Source: Nocardiopsis quinghaiensis
GTDB lineage: Bacteria; Actinomycetota; Actinomycetes; Streptosporangiales; Streptosporangiaceae
Direction: 5' to 3'
Assembly (NCBI RefSeq): GCF_008638365.1
Contig: NZ_VWVU01000004.1
Span: 186,001-250,000, forward strand
DNA length: 64,000 bases
The translations under genes and the position numbers were made by a program. Numbering within the stretch: position 1 is the first letter of the stretch; each line of letters begins with the position of its first letter. The notes below the pieces were generated by a model that was given only the letters and a program-made list of their open reading frames with translations, was not told where the DNA came from and searched no databases. This document shows, in pieces, positions 44,657-52,825 of this stretch.

Positions 44657-44995
44657 GGGTTGACTCCGGTTCGGAAGGTCTCAGGGCGGTTCGCCCGTGT
44701 GGTGCGGTGTGGGCCGTGCACCTTCGTGCGTGCCTGGTCTCGTTGTTCCCGGCGGGGCGCTGCCCTTCCTGGAGCAGGGAACCTTCCTCCCGCCGGAGGT
44801 CCGTCCGAACTCCGTGTGCGGCCGGTCACCGGCCATCCCGTCACGGTCGTGGCGTGCGATGGCCGTATCGCGCCGAATGTGAAGGTAGGCGCGCAAGATG
44901 ACGAGTTGTACCAGGGAAGGTGAACGGAGAATGAACGGGCCGTCGCACTCCCGTGGCGGTGGGGGAATTGCTTGGTGAATGTGACGATCCGCACG
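44657..44995. other. pst promoter and leader region without pstS
   Basis: No gene is seen where pstS would be expected. The PHO box at 44915-44936 gives a leader of roughly 250 bases before pstC. No coding bias is left from a deleted pstS. Confidence 0.6.
44915..44936 (-). promoter_or_regulatory. PHO box (PhoP binding site)
   Basis: On the minus strand the direct repeats GTTCATTCTCC and GTTCACCTTCC follow each other without gap. Both fit the 11-bp GTTCACC-type direct repeat unit known from Streptomyces PHO boxes, and the site points toward pstC. Confidence 0.75.
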
Positions 44996-45988
44996 TCAGG
45001 AGGGGGTCTGCCGGTCCCCGGCGGCGGGCGGCGCGTACATCACGTCGGTGTCCCACATGCCGAATCCGAGCGATTCGTACAGCCGCACGGCGGCCCCGTT
45101 GTCACCGTCCACGTACAGGTGCGCCCACGGCAGTCCGGCGTCGCGCAGATGGCGCAGACCGGCCAGGGTCAGCGCGCGGCCGAGTCCGGTGCCCTGCCAG
45201 TCGGGGTCCACGCCCACCACGTAGACCTCGCCGACCGGCTCGCCGTCGGTGAGTCCGGCGCCGTCGGCGTGGACCTTGGTCCAGTGGAAGGCGGCGATCC
45301 GTCCGTCGCCGGCGGTGGCCAGGAAGAAGCCGTCCGGGTCGAACCAGTCCTCCACCTCGCGCTGGAGGAGGTCGTCCAGGGTGATCTGTCCCTGCTCGGG
45401 GTGGTCGGCGAACGCGCGCGCGTTCGCCTCCAGCCAGACCTGCTCGTCCTGGCCCACGACGAACGTCCGCAACCGCACCTGGTCGGCCACGTCGGGCCGC
45501 AGCTCCGGCTCGGGCAGCTCGGGGGCCGTCCAGGGGCCGCCCGCCTCGTCGGCGGCGATGTCGCGTAGCGGCATCCGCATCTTGTGGAGTTCGCGGACTG
45601 CGGTCCAGCCGTCCTCCTGCGCGACCGAGACCGCCTGCGGGGTGCGTCCGTGCGCCCACACGCGGACACCGTCGGGGCCGGCGTCACGGTGGACCGAGTC
45701 CAGCAGGGCGGTGCCGTGTCCGCGCTCCCTGTGGGCGGGGTCGACGACGATCTCGCCGGAGTCGGGTTCGCCCGCGAGGCGTTCGACGAACGCGAAGCCG
45801 ACCGCGCGTTCGTCCTCGACGACCAGGTGGAAGCGGCTGCTCCCGGAGGGGGCGCCGTGTCTGACGCGGAGCAGCGTGTGCTCCGACAGCGGGGCGACGC
45901 CGTCGGCCGCACGCGCGGTCTCGGCGAGTGTCAGCACCTGGTCGGCGAGGGCCGGGGACAGGTCGTCGGTGACTAGCGGGGTGCTCAT
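44996..45988 (-). CDS. mshD: Mycothiol synthase (mycothiol acetyltransferase)
   Basis: 330 residues made of two GNAT domains, the MshD architecture. The second domain holds the acetyl-CoA loop VVGVDPDWQGTGLGRALTLA and the C-terminal block LYVDGDNGAAVRLYESLGF followed by DVMY. It acetylates Cys-GlcN-Ins to complete mycothiol, the actinobacterial low-molecular-weight thiol. The ATG at 45988 is used rather than the TTG at 45997. Confidence 0.95.
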   Translation of the reverse strand: MSTPLVTDDLSPALADQVLTLAETARAADGVAPLSEHTLLRVRHGAPSGSSRFHLVVEDERAVGFAFVERLAGEPDSGEIVVDPAHRERGHGTALLDSVHRDAGPDGVRVWAHGRTPQAVSVAQEDGWTAVRELHKMRMPLRDIAADEAGGPWTAPELPEPELRPDVADQVRLRTFVVGQDEQVWLEANARAFADHPEQGQITLDDLLQREVEDWFDPDGFFLATAGDGRIAAFHWTKVHADGAGLTDGEPVGEVYVVGVDPDWQGTGLGRALTLAGLRHLRDAGLPWAHLYVDGDNGAAVRLYESLGFGMWDTDVMYAPPAAGDRQTPS

Positions 45989-46110
45989 GAAGCGCAAGCC
46001 TACGACGAAGCGGCCACGGGGATTCGGTCAGGCACGGCCACGGCGGGGTTTGTCCTGGTGGGGCGCCCGGCCTCCGCGCGGCGGCGGGACCGGGCGGGCC
46101 CGTCGCGGCC

Positions 46111-47310
46111 CTACCGCCTGCGGCGCTTGCCCTGGTAGCCGCCGCCGACCCGGACGCGCCGCACCGGCGCCAGCGGGGTCGCGAGCAGCAGCGCGAGGAG
46201 GAACGCCGCGAGCAGCACCGCCGGGGCCATGTTCGGACCCAGGTCGCTGTGGTCGGCGGCCACCTCGGTGCCGTCGGCCTCGTCGTCGGACCCCGGGGCC
46301 ACCGTCGGCAGCTCGGCGAGGTCCTCGGCGCCGGGGGAGACCTCGGGAAGGTCGGCCTCGTCGCTCGGCAGCTCCGGGAAGTCGGCTTCGCTGGTGGGCA
46401 CGTCACTGGTGGGGACGTCGCCCACTCCGCCGCCCGTCGATGACTCCGGACCCGTGGGGGTGTTGCCGGAGTCACCGGGTCCCCCCAAGCCACCGGAGTT
46501 GCCGGAACCACCGGATCCTCCTGAGCCGCCGGATCCTCCCGAGCCGCCCGAGCTTCCGGTCTGGCCGCCGGTGTCCTCCGAGGAGCCCGGGTCCGGGCTG
46601 GTGGGACGGTCCGGCGGTGAGGAGGTCTCGTCCTTGCCGGGTGGGGAGGACGGCGGCGGAGAGGGGGTGGGATCCGGCGACGGTGTCGGCGAAGGAGTGG
46701 GTGTCGGGGACGGCGTCGGGCTCGGGGTGGGGGAGGGCGTGGGGCTCGTTTCGGTCACCGAGACCGTCCATGCGCCGGTGGCGACCGTGTACGTCTTCTC
46801 CGTGGTTTCGAGGGCCGCGCAGCCGACACCCTCCTGGGCGAGCGCGTAGGTGAGGATCGCGACGACGTCGGTCGTCTCACGGGGCGTGCCGGTGACCTCG
46901 CCCGCGGGCACGGAGGCGCCCGGAGCGACCTCCTGGGGTTCGAAGCCCCGCGCGCTGAACTCGGGGACGTTCACGGCCAGCCCGGTCAGGCAGATGCCGG
47001 CGTCACCGGTGTTGGTCGCGGTGAGGGGATTGGCCGGGACGGACTCGCCCGGCTCCACCTCGCTGGCGCCGTTAGCGAAGTCGATGACCGCCGACGCGGT
47101 GGGCGGATCGGAGGGGGAGGGGGAGGCCGAAGGAGGAGGGGCGGAAGCGGAGGGGGAGACGGAGGGCGGGGGGCTCTCGGACGGGCTCGGATCGGCGTGG
47201 GCCGGGGACATCACGGCGATCAGGCTGGAACCGACGAATACGGCGCCCAGAGCGGCACCCGCGCGGCGGAGGCCGGGGGTGAGCGGGGAACTCACGGCGG
47301 ACGTGGACAT
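46111..47310 (-). CDS. Secreted membrane-anchored Pro/Ser/Gly-rich protein
   Basis: 399 residues from the ATG at 47310, preceded by GAGGAGGAGA. Signal peptide to about residue 38 (PAHAD), a Pro/Ser run, one folded domain of about 120 residues (ASAVIDFANGASEVEPGESV to YTVATGAWTVSV), then low-complexity segments: Pro-Thr-Ser repeats, SGGSGG repeats and an acidic stretch. A C-terminal membrane helix (APAVLLAAFLLALLLATPLA) with an Arg-rich end anchors it. No LPxTG-type motif. Possibly a cell-surface spacer protein; function unknown. Confidence 0.75.
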   Translation of the reverse strand: MSTSAVSSPLTPGLRRAGAALGAVFVGSSLIAVMSPAHADPSPSESPPPSVSPSASAPPPSASPSPSDPPTASAVIDFANGASEVEPGESVPANPLTATNTGDAGICLTGLAVNVPEFSARGFEPQEVAPGASVPAGEVTGTPRETTDVVAILTYALAQEGVGCAALETTEKTYTVATGAWTVSVTETSPTPSPTPSPTPSPTPTPSPTPSPDPTPSPPPSSPPGKDETSSPPDRPTSPDPGSSEDTGGQTGSSGGSGGSGGSGGSGGSGNSGGLGGPGDSGNTPTGPESSTGGGVGDVPTSDVPTSEADFPELPSDEADLPEVSPGAEDLAELPTVAPGSDDEADGTEVAADHSDLGPNMAPAVLLAAFLLALLLATPLAPVRRVRVGGGYQGKRRRR

Positions 47311-47498
47311 CGGAGCGTTCTCCTCCTCGCGGATGACGCGCCAAGACGGTTTCGGCGCACCCGGCCGCGGGAAGTTCGCCGCGCCTGACGTTCCGGCGTT
47401 CGGGTGCCCCCTGATCCTAGGACCTGGGGCCGTCGAACACGAGAGTCCACGCGCCCTCTTTCGCACCGTTGGTCATATCGCGGTGGCGGAGAGGTACG

Positions 47499-47544
47499 GA
47501 CGGCTCCGGGGCGCCCACGCGGTGCGCGGCGCCCCGGAGCCGTC
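47499..47544 (-). terminator. Terminator downstream of glnR
   Basis: Seventeen-base perfect arms (GACGGCTCCGGGGCGCC and complement) with a 12-base loop, 36 bases after the glnR stop on the minus strand. Confidence 0.75.
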
Positions 47545-47579
47545 CGCGGATCCGTGCGTACACGGCCCACGACCCCCGT

Positions 47580-48350
47580 CTACATGCGGTGACCCGCCGT
47601 CGGAGTCGGCGATCCGGGCAGCGGGTCGGCGTCCTCCGCCGGGACCGCGGGAGCCTTGGCCACGGGGTCGGGCACGAAGCGGTAGCCCACGTTGCGCACG
47701 GTGCCGATCAGCGACTCGTACTCCGAGCCCAGTTTGGCGCGCAGGCGCCGTACGTGGACGTCGATGGTGCGGGTACCGCCGAAGTAGTCGTAGCCCCACA
47801 CCTCCTGGAGCAGCTGCGCCCGGGTGAACACCCGGCCGGGGTGCTGCGCCAGGAACTTGAGCAGCTCGAACTCCTTGAAGGTGAGGTCGAGGATGCGGCC
47901 GCGCAGGCGTGCGATGTAGGTGGCCTCGTCGATGACGAGATCGCCCCTGCGGATCTCGTCCGGGTCGTCCGTTCCGGCGTCGGCCGAGCCGACGGCCAGC
48001 CGCAGGCGCGCCTCCACCTCCGCGGGGCCGGCGGTGGCCAGGACGAAGTCGTCCGCCTGCCAGTCGGAGGTCAGGGCCGCCACGCCGCCCTCGGTGAGGA
48101 TGACGATCAGCGGGCAGTCCAGACCGGTGGTGTCGAGTAGGCGGCAGAAGTTGCGGGCCGCGGCGAGGTCGGTCCGGGCATCGACCAGAATGGCGTCGAC
48201 CGGTGAGCCGGAGCCGCCGGCCGCGCCTGAGGCCAGCAGTGCCCCGGCCTCGGCCGGTGCCACCCGCACGGAGTGCAGGAGGAGGCCGAGAGCGGGCAGT
48301 ACGTGGTCCGACGGTTCGTTCGAGTTCGTCAACAGAAGCAGATGGCTCAT
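47580..48350 (-). CDS. glnR: Nitrogen regulator GlnR (OmpR-type)
   Basis: 256 residues. The receiver-like domain starts [20 protein letters not shown] and the winged-helix domain contains [39 protein letters not shown] and [11 protein letters not shown]. Both match Streptomyces GlnR closely. GlnR is an orphan regulator whose receiver lacks a normal phosphorylation pocket; it controls glnA, amtB and other nitrogen genes. No histidine kinase is adjacent, as expected. It is divergent from the MoaD/ThiS-like gene. Confidence 0.94.
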   Translation of the reverse strand: MSHLLLLTNSNEPSDHVLPALGLLLHSVRVAPAEAGALLASGAAGGSGSPVDAILVDARTDLAAARNFCRLLDTTGLDCPLIVILTEGGVAALTSDWQADDFVLATAGPAEVEARLRLAVGSADAGTDDPDEIRRGDLVIDEATYIARLRGRILDLTFKEFELLKFLAQHPGRVFTRAQLLQEVWGYDYFGGTRTIDVHVRRLRAKLGSEYESLIGTVRNVGYRFVPDPVAKAPAVPAEDADPLPGSPTPTAGHRM

Positions 48351-48455
48351 GCGTCTCTTCTCGTCATCCCGCGATGCGGGCGATCGAAGGCGCCATTGCC
48401 CCCGGGTGAAGATGTCCTGTACGTCGCCTCCGAGCAACACAAGGATAATCAACAG

Positions 48456-48713
48456 ATGGCGAAGTGCACTATCAGGTACTGGGCAGCGGCCAAGGAAGCT
48501 GCCGGAACAGCCGAGGAAACGGTCACCGCCGTCACGCTCCGAGAGGCTCTCGCGGCGGCGTGTCGGCTGCATCCCGACGACCGCTTCCAGCGCGTACTCG
48601 GGTCTTCGTCGCTCCTGGTCGACGAGCGCCCGGTCGGGCGCAGGCCGCATGGCGACGTCGAGATCGCGGACGGGACTGTGATCGAGGTCCTACCGCCCTT
48701 CGCGGGCGGGTGA
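48456..48713 (+). CDS. MoaD/ThiS-family sulfur carrier protein
   Basis: 85 residues, ubiquitin-like fold ending in the diagnostic Gly-Gly ([11 protein letters not shown]), the site of thiocarboxylate formation. The N-terminal strand is [17 protein letters not shown], as in molybdopterin synthase small subunits. The pathway it serves is not shown by its neighbours. Confidence 0.88.
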   Translation: MAKCTIRYWAAAKEAAGTAEETVTAVTLREALAAACRLHPDDRFQRVLGSSSLLVDERPVGRRPHGDVEIADGTVIEVLPPFAGG

Positions 48714-48800
48714 GGCGGTGAGGGCGTGCTCGGCGGACACATACCCTGCCGCGTGACGGGCGGAGTTCATCGAACACGCCCCACGGAACAGGGAGGGAAC

Positions 48801-49067
48801 ATGACGGAAACCGCTGGATGGGCGGGCCGGGCGCGCGTGGTGATGCTCGGCAAACCGGGGTGCCACCTGTGCGAGGACGCCTGGGGGGTCATCGAGCGGG
48901 TCACCGGGGAGCTGGGCGTCAGCCGGGCCCGGGAGCAGTTGGACGATGTGGGCGAGGCCGACCGCGAGGAGTACTGGGACAAGGTCCCGGTAACGTTCGT
49001 GGACGGTCGCCGCCACGACTTCTGGAGGGTTAGCGGGGACCGGCTGCGCGCCGCCCTCGGCAGCTGA
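48801..49067 (+). CDS. Glutaredoxin-like thiol protein
   Basis: 88 residues. A thioredoxin-fold core with CxxC (GKPGCHLCEDAW) and the cis-Pro region KVPVTFVDGRRHDFW. It is close to the mycobacterial/actinobacterial glutaredoxin-like group that can work with mycothiol. It lies 330 bases before rex on the same strand, separated by the rex promoter. Confidence 0.88.
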   Translation: MTETAGWAGRARVVMLGKPGCHLCEDAWGVIERVTGELGVSRAREQLDDVGEADREEYWDKVPVTFVDGRRHDFWRVSGDRLRAALGS

Positions 49068-49396
49068 CCGGGAACGCGCCAGGCGACCAGGAAAGACTGA
49101 TCGTGTCCACAAATCCTCACATCTGATCTATTTCGGTTGTCTCTGTCGCCGTAACGCGAAATCCGACTTTCCAGAAGAAGCGCCGAGGCCCTTCCTCGTG
49201 GGAACTTGTGAGCCCGTCGTCACAGCGGACCCCACTTTGTGCGTGCTTTCACAAGCGCGTAATCTAGGGGTTCCAGACCTGTCGGGGGAGCGGGGCGGTA
49301 CCCCGTCCGCTCCTGGCGCCGGGCCGCGCGGCCCGCCTTCCGCGCGGTCCGTCCCCGTACCAGCCCGCACCGACCGTCGCTCAGGAGCACCCGCCT
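49068..49396 (+). promoter_or_regulatory. rex promoter region
   Basis: No gene is seen. It contains one clear Rex operator, a second imperfect palindrome and a -10-like TAATCT at about 49261, giving a leader of about 125 bases before the rex GTG. Confidence 0.6.
49237..49254. promoter_or_regulatory. Rex operator (ROP)
   Basis: TTGTGCGTGCTTTCACAA fits TTGTGAA-N4-TTCACAA with two mismatches and lies just before the -10-like element, so Rex would block its own promoter when NADH is low. Confidence 0.75.
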
Positions 49397-50092
49397 GTGA
49401 TCAGTCGTCCACCACGGCCCCGGGACAGGGGCATCCCGGAGGCCACCGTGGCCCGGCTCCCCGTCTACCTGCGCGCTCTCCAGGCGCTCCAGGACCGTGG
49501 AACCCTCACCGTCTCCTCCGAGGCCCTCGCCTCCGCCGCCGGTGTGAACTCGGCCAAACTACGCAAGGACCTCTCCCATCTCGGGTCCTACGGAACGCGC
49601 GGAGTGGGGTACGAGGTCGAGTACCTCGTCTACCAGATCTCGCGTGAGCTTGGTCTCACCCAGGACTGGGCCGTGGCCATCGTCGGCATCGGCAACCTGG
49701 GCCGCGCACTGGCCAACTACGGGGGCTTCGGCACCCGTGGTTTCCGTATCGCGGCCCTGCTCGACGCCGACTCGGCGATGGTCGGACAGAACGTGGCGTC
49801 CCTGGACGTGAGGCATATTGACAACCTGGAAGAGGTTGTGCGCACCAAGGGCGTTTCCATCGGCGTCATCACGACGCCGGCGGCCGCGGCCCAGGGCGTG
49901 GCGACACGCTTCGTCGAGGCCGGGGTGGCCAGCATCCTCAACTTCGCCCCGGTCGTCCTCAATGTGCCGGACGGAGTCGATGTGCGTAAGGTCGACTTGT
50001 CCATCGAACTCCAGATCCTCGCCTTCCACGCGCAGCGCAGGGCCGATGGCGACGGTCGTGGCGTGGGACGCGCGGGACTGGAACTGACGTGA
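49397..50092 (+). CDS. rex: Redox-sensing repressor Rex
   Basis: 231 residues. An N-terminal winged helix (PEATVARLPVYLRALQAL to VNSAKLRKDLSHLGSYGTRG) is joined to a Rossmann domain (IVGIGNLGRALANYGGF) that senses the NADH/NAD+ ratio. It starts at a GTG. It stands at the head of the haem genes with its own operator upstream, so haem synthesis should rise when NADH accumulates and Rex leaves DNA. Confidence 0.96.
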   Translation: MISRPPRPRDRGIPEATVARLPVYLRALQALQDRGTLTVSSEALASAAGVNSAKLRKDLSHLGSYGTRGVGYEVEYLVYQISRELGLTQDWAVAIVGIGNLGRALANYGGFGTRGFRIAALLDADSAMVGQNVASLDVRHIDNLEEVVRTKGVSIGVITTPAAAAQGVATRFVEAGVASILNFAPVVLNVPDGVDVRKVDLSIELQILAFHAQRRADGDGRGVGRAGLELT

Positions 50093-50228
50093 GACATTCG
50101 ACGATCCAGGGCCGTGAAGGCCCGCATGAGCGGTGGGCGATGAGCGAGCGTGCGCCGCGTTCCGGGAGGTGTGGCCGCCTCCGGAAGCATACGAAGACGC
50201 TGTGTGGTGCCTGCATAGGAGAATGCGG

Positions 50229-51734
50229 ATGAGTGTCCTGGCCGTGGGGTTGAGCCACCGGAGTTCGCCGGTGGCGCTGCTCGAACGTGTCGCGTTGAAC
50301 GGGGAGACGCGGACCAATGCGGTCGGGGAGATGATCGGCTCCGACTCCGTCAACGAGGTCATGATCGTCTCCACCTGCAACCGCACCGAGGTCTACGCCG
50401 ACGTCTCGGCCTTCCACGGCGGCGTCGCGGCCGTCACCGAACTCCTCTCCTGGCACACGGGCGTCCCGCTCGGCGAGCTGTCCGAACACATGTACGTGCA
50501 CTATGAGGACCGCGCCGTCCAGCACCTGTTCTCCGTCACCTGCGGCCTGGACTCCATGGTCGTCGGCGAGGGACAGATCCTCGGCCAGGTGCGCGACGCC
50601 CTCAAGGAGGGCCAGGAGACCGGTTCCGTCGGCCGCGTCCTCAACGACCTCGGCCAGCGCGCCCTGCGCGTGGGCAAGCGCGCCCACACCGAGACCCACC
50701 TGGACCACGCGGGCGCCGACATGGTCAGCTTCGGCCTCACCGTGGCGTCCGGTGGTCTGGGCCTCGGCCCGACCGGCGCCACCAGCACCACCGCCGACCG
50801 GACCGTTCCGGCCGTGGACGCGGTGCCCCCCGCGGGCTGCCCCATGTCCGCCGACCTCGGCGACACCGTCGACGCACCCGGCCTCGCCCAGTCCACGCGC
50901 GGGCCCCTCACGGGCGTGCGCGTCCTCGTCCTCGGCGCCGGGTCCATGAGCGCCCTGTCCGCCAACACCGTCTCCCGCCAGGGCGCGGCGGCGGTCGTCG
51001 TGGCCAACCGCACCCCGGAACGCGCCGCGCGCCTCGCCGAGTGCCTCACCGAGGCGTACGAGGCCGTCGAAGCCCGCGCCGTCCCCTTCAAGGACGCCGC
51101 CGGCGCTCTCGCCGACGTCGACCTGGTCATCTCCTGCACCGGGGCCCAGGGCCTCGTCCTCAGCGCCGACGCCGTGGCCGCCGCCACCGCCGCGCGCACG
51201 CGTCCCCTGGTCTTCCTCGACCTGGCGCTGCCCCGCGACATCGATCCCGCCGTGCGCGGACTGGCCGGTGTGGAACTGGTCGACATCGAGGACCTGCGCC
51301 AGGCCGCCGCCACGGACACCCGCACCGACACGGGCCGCGCCAGCGCCCTCACCCTCGCGCGCGGCATCGTCGACGAGGAGGTCGCCGAGTTCCGCGCGGT
51401 CCGCCGCGCCCACCAGGTGACCCCCACCGTCGTCGCCCTGCGCGCCCAGGCCAGGGACGTCGTGGAGTCCGAGCTGTCGCGCCTGCACGGACGCCTCCCC
51501 GACGACCTCGACGACCGCTCGCGCGAGGAGATCACGCGCGCCATGCGCCGCGTCGCCGACAAGCTCCTGCACAGACCGACCGTGCGCGTCAAGGAACTGG
51601 CCGCCGCGCCGGACGGGGAGTCCTACGAGGTGGCCCTGCGGGAACTCTTCGCACTCGACCCCGGGAACCCGGAGGCGCTGGCCGCTCCCGAGGGACCCGC
51701 CACCGCGGCACCGACCGCCCAGGAGAAGCCATGA
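50229..51734 (+). CDS. hemA: Glutamyl-tRNA reductase
   Basis: 501 residues. It makes glutamate-1-semialdehyde, the first committed step of C5 tetrapyrrole synthesis. Catalytic Cys in IVSTCNRTEVYA, substrate region GLDSMVVGEGQILGQVRDAL and NADPH fold LGAGSMSALSA. Between the domains lies an extra loop of about 50 residues (ASGGLGLGPTGATSTT to STRGPLTG), an actinobacterial insertion. The ATG at 50229 follows AGGAGA; an ATG two codons earlier overlaps that site. Confidence 0.96.
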   Translation: MSVLAVGLSHRSSPVALLERVALNGETRTNAVGEMIGSDSVNEVMIVSTCNRTEVYADVSAFHGGVAAVTELLSWHTGVPLGELSEHMYVHYEDRAVQHLFSVTCGLDSMVVGEGQILGQVRDALKEGQETGSVGRVLNDLGQRALRVGKRAHTETHLDHAGADMVSFGLTVASGGLGLGPTGATSTTADRTVPAVDAVPPAGCPMSADLGDTVDAPGLAQSTRGPLTGVRVLVLGAGSMSALSANTVSRQGAAAVVVANRTPERAARLAECLTEAYEAVEARAVPFKDAAGALADVDLVISCTGAQGLVLSADAVAAATAARTRPLVFLDLALPRDIDPAVRGLAGVELVDIEDLRQAAATDTRTDTGRASALTLARGIVDEEVAEFRAVRRAHQVTPTVVALRAQARDVVESELSRLHGRLPDDLDDRSREEITRAMRRVADKLLHRPTVRVKELAAAPDGESYEVALRELFALDPGNPEALAAPEGPATAAPTAQEKP

Positions 51735-52723
51735 CCGGCACGCCCGCCAACGGTAGCCCCGTCGACAGCGCCCCCGCCAAGCTCGGTACCCGCCGCAGCA
51801 CCATGGCCACCAGCCAGTCGCGGCTGGTCGCCGACGCCATCACCGAGCGCACCGGTCGGGCGATCGAACTGGAGCTGATCACCAGCTTCGGCGACGTCAC
51901 CAAGGCCCACCTGACCCAGCTCGGCGGCACCGGCGTCTTCGTCAACGCCCTGCGCGACCAGCTCCACGCGGGCGCCGTCGACTTCGCCGTCCACTCGCTC
52001 AAGGACCTGCCCACCACCCCGGCCGACGGGCTCGTGCTGGCGGCCATCCCCGAGCGCGACGACCCGCGCGACGCCCTGTGCGCCCGCGACGGCCTCAAGT
52101 TCGCCGACCTGCCCCCCGGGGCCGTGATCGGCACCGGCTCCCCGCGCCGCGTCGCCCAACTCGCCCTGCTGCGCCCGGACCTGACCTACGTGCCGATCCG
52201 CGGCAACGCCGAGACCCGCCTGGGCAAGGTCGCCTCCGGCGAGCTCGACGCCGTCGTCCTCGCCTACGCCGGGCTCGGCCGTGTCGGCCGCGCCGACGAC
52301 GCCACCGACGTCTTCGAGCCCGAGCGGATGCTGCCCGCGCCAGGCCAGGGGGCCCTCGCCGTCGAGTGCCCCGCCGAGCGCCTCGAAGGCGACCTCGCCT
52401 ACCTGGCCTCGGTCGACCACCCCGCCACCCGCGTCGAGGTCGGGGCCGAACGCAGCGTGCTCGCGGAGCTCGAAGCCGGATGCGCCGCACCCGTCGGCGC
52501 CTACGCACGGTACGACGCCGGAACCGGCAGCCTGCACCTGCGCGCCGCCGTGGTCGCCACCAACGGGTCCAACGCCGTACGCCGCGAGCGCACCATCGCA
52601 CTCGACCCGGCCGGTGACCTGGCCGCCGCCACCGCGCTCGGCCGGGACCTGGCCCGCCAGATGATCGACGAGGGAGCCGACCGCATCGTGGCGGAGGCCT
52701 TCGCGGAGAGGGACACACCCTAA
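51731..52723 (+). CDS. hemC: Hydroxymethylbilane synthase (porphobilinogen deaminase)
   Basis: 330 residues. It polymerises four porphobilinogens. Signatures are LGTRRSTMATSQS, AVDFAVHSLKDLPT, IGTGSPRRVAQL and the dipyrromethane cofactor Cys in LEAGCAAPVGAYA. Its ATG overlaps the hemA stop by four bases, so the two are translationally coupled. Confidence 0.97.
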   Translation: MTGTPANGSPVDSAPAKLGTRRSTMATSQSRLVADAITERTGRAIELELITSFGDVTKAHLTQLGGTGVFVNALRDQLHAGAVDFAVHSLKDLPTTPADGLVLAAIPERDDPRDALCARDGLKFADLPPGAVIGTGSPRRVAQLALLRPDLTYVPIRGNAETRLGKVASGELDAVVLAYAGLGRVGRADDATDVFEPERMLPAPGQGALAVECPAERLEGDLAYLASVDHPATRVEVGAERSVLAELEAGCAAPVGAYARYDAGTGSLHLRAAVVATNGSNAVRRERTIALDPAGDLAAATALGRDLARQMIDEGADRIVAEAFAERDTP

Positions 52724-52825
52724 CCAGGAGCCCACGGCGGGCGTCCTCGGCCGGAGCCCGCCGTACCGCAACCGCCCCGGAGCCGCGCACCGGGGCGCGG
52801 GCGACCCACACAGAGGAGCCAGTAC

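Noticed and set aside
49206..49225. TTGTGAGCCCGTCGTCACAG as a second Rex operator
   Set aside because: The arms fit, but the spacer is two bases longer than in known Rex sites; kept only as a weak possibility.
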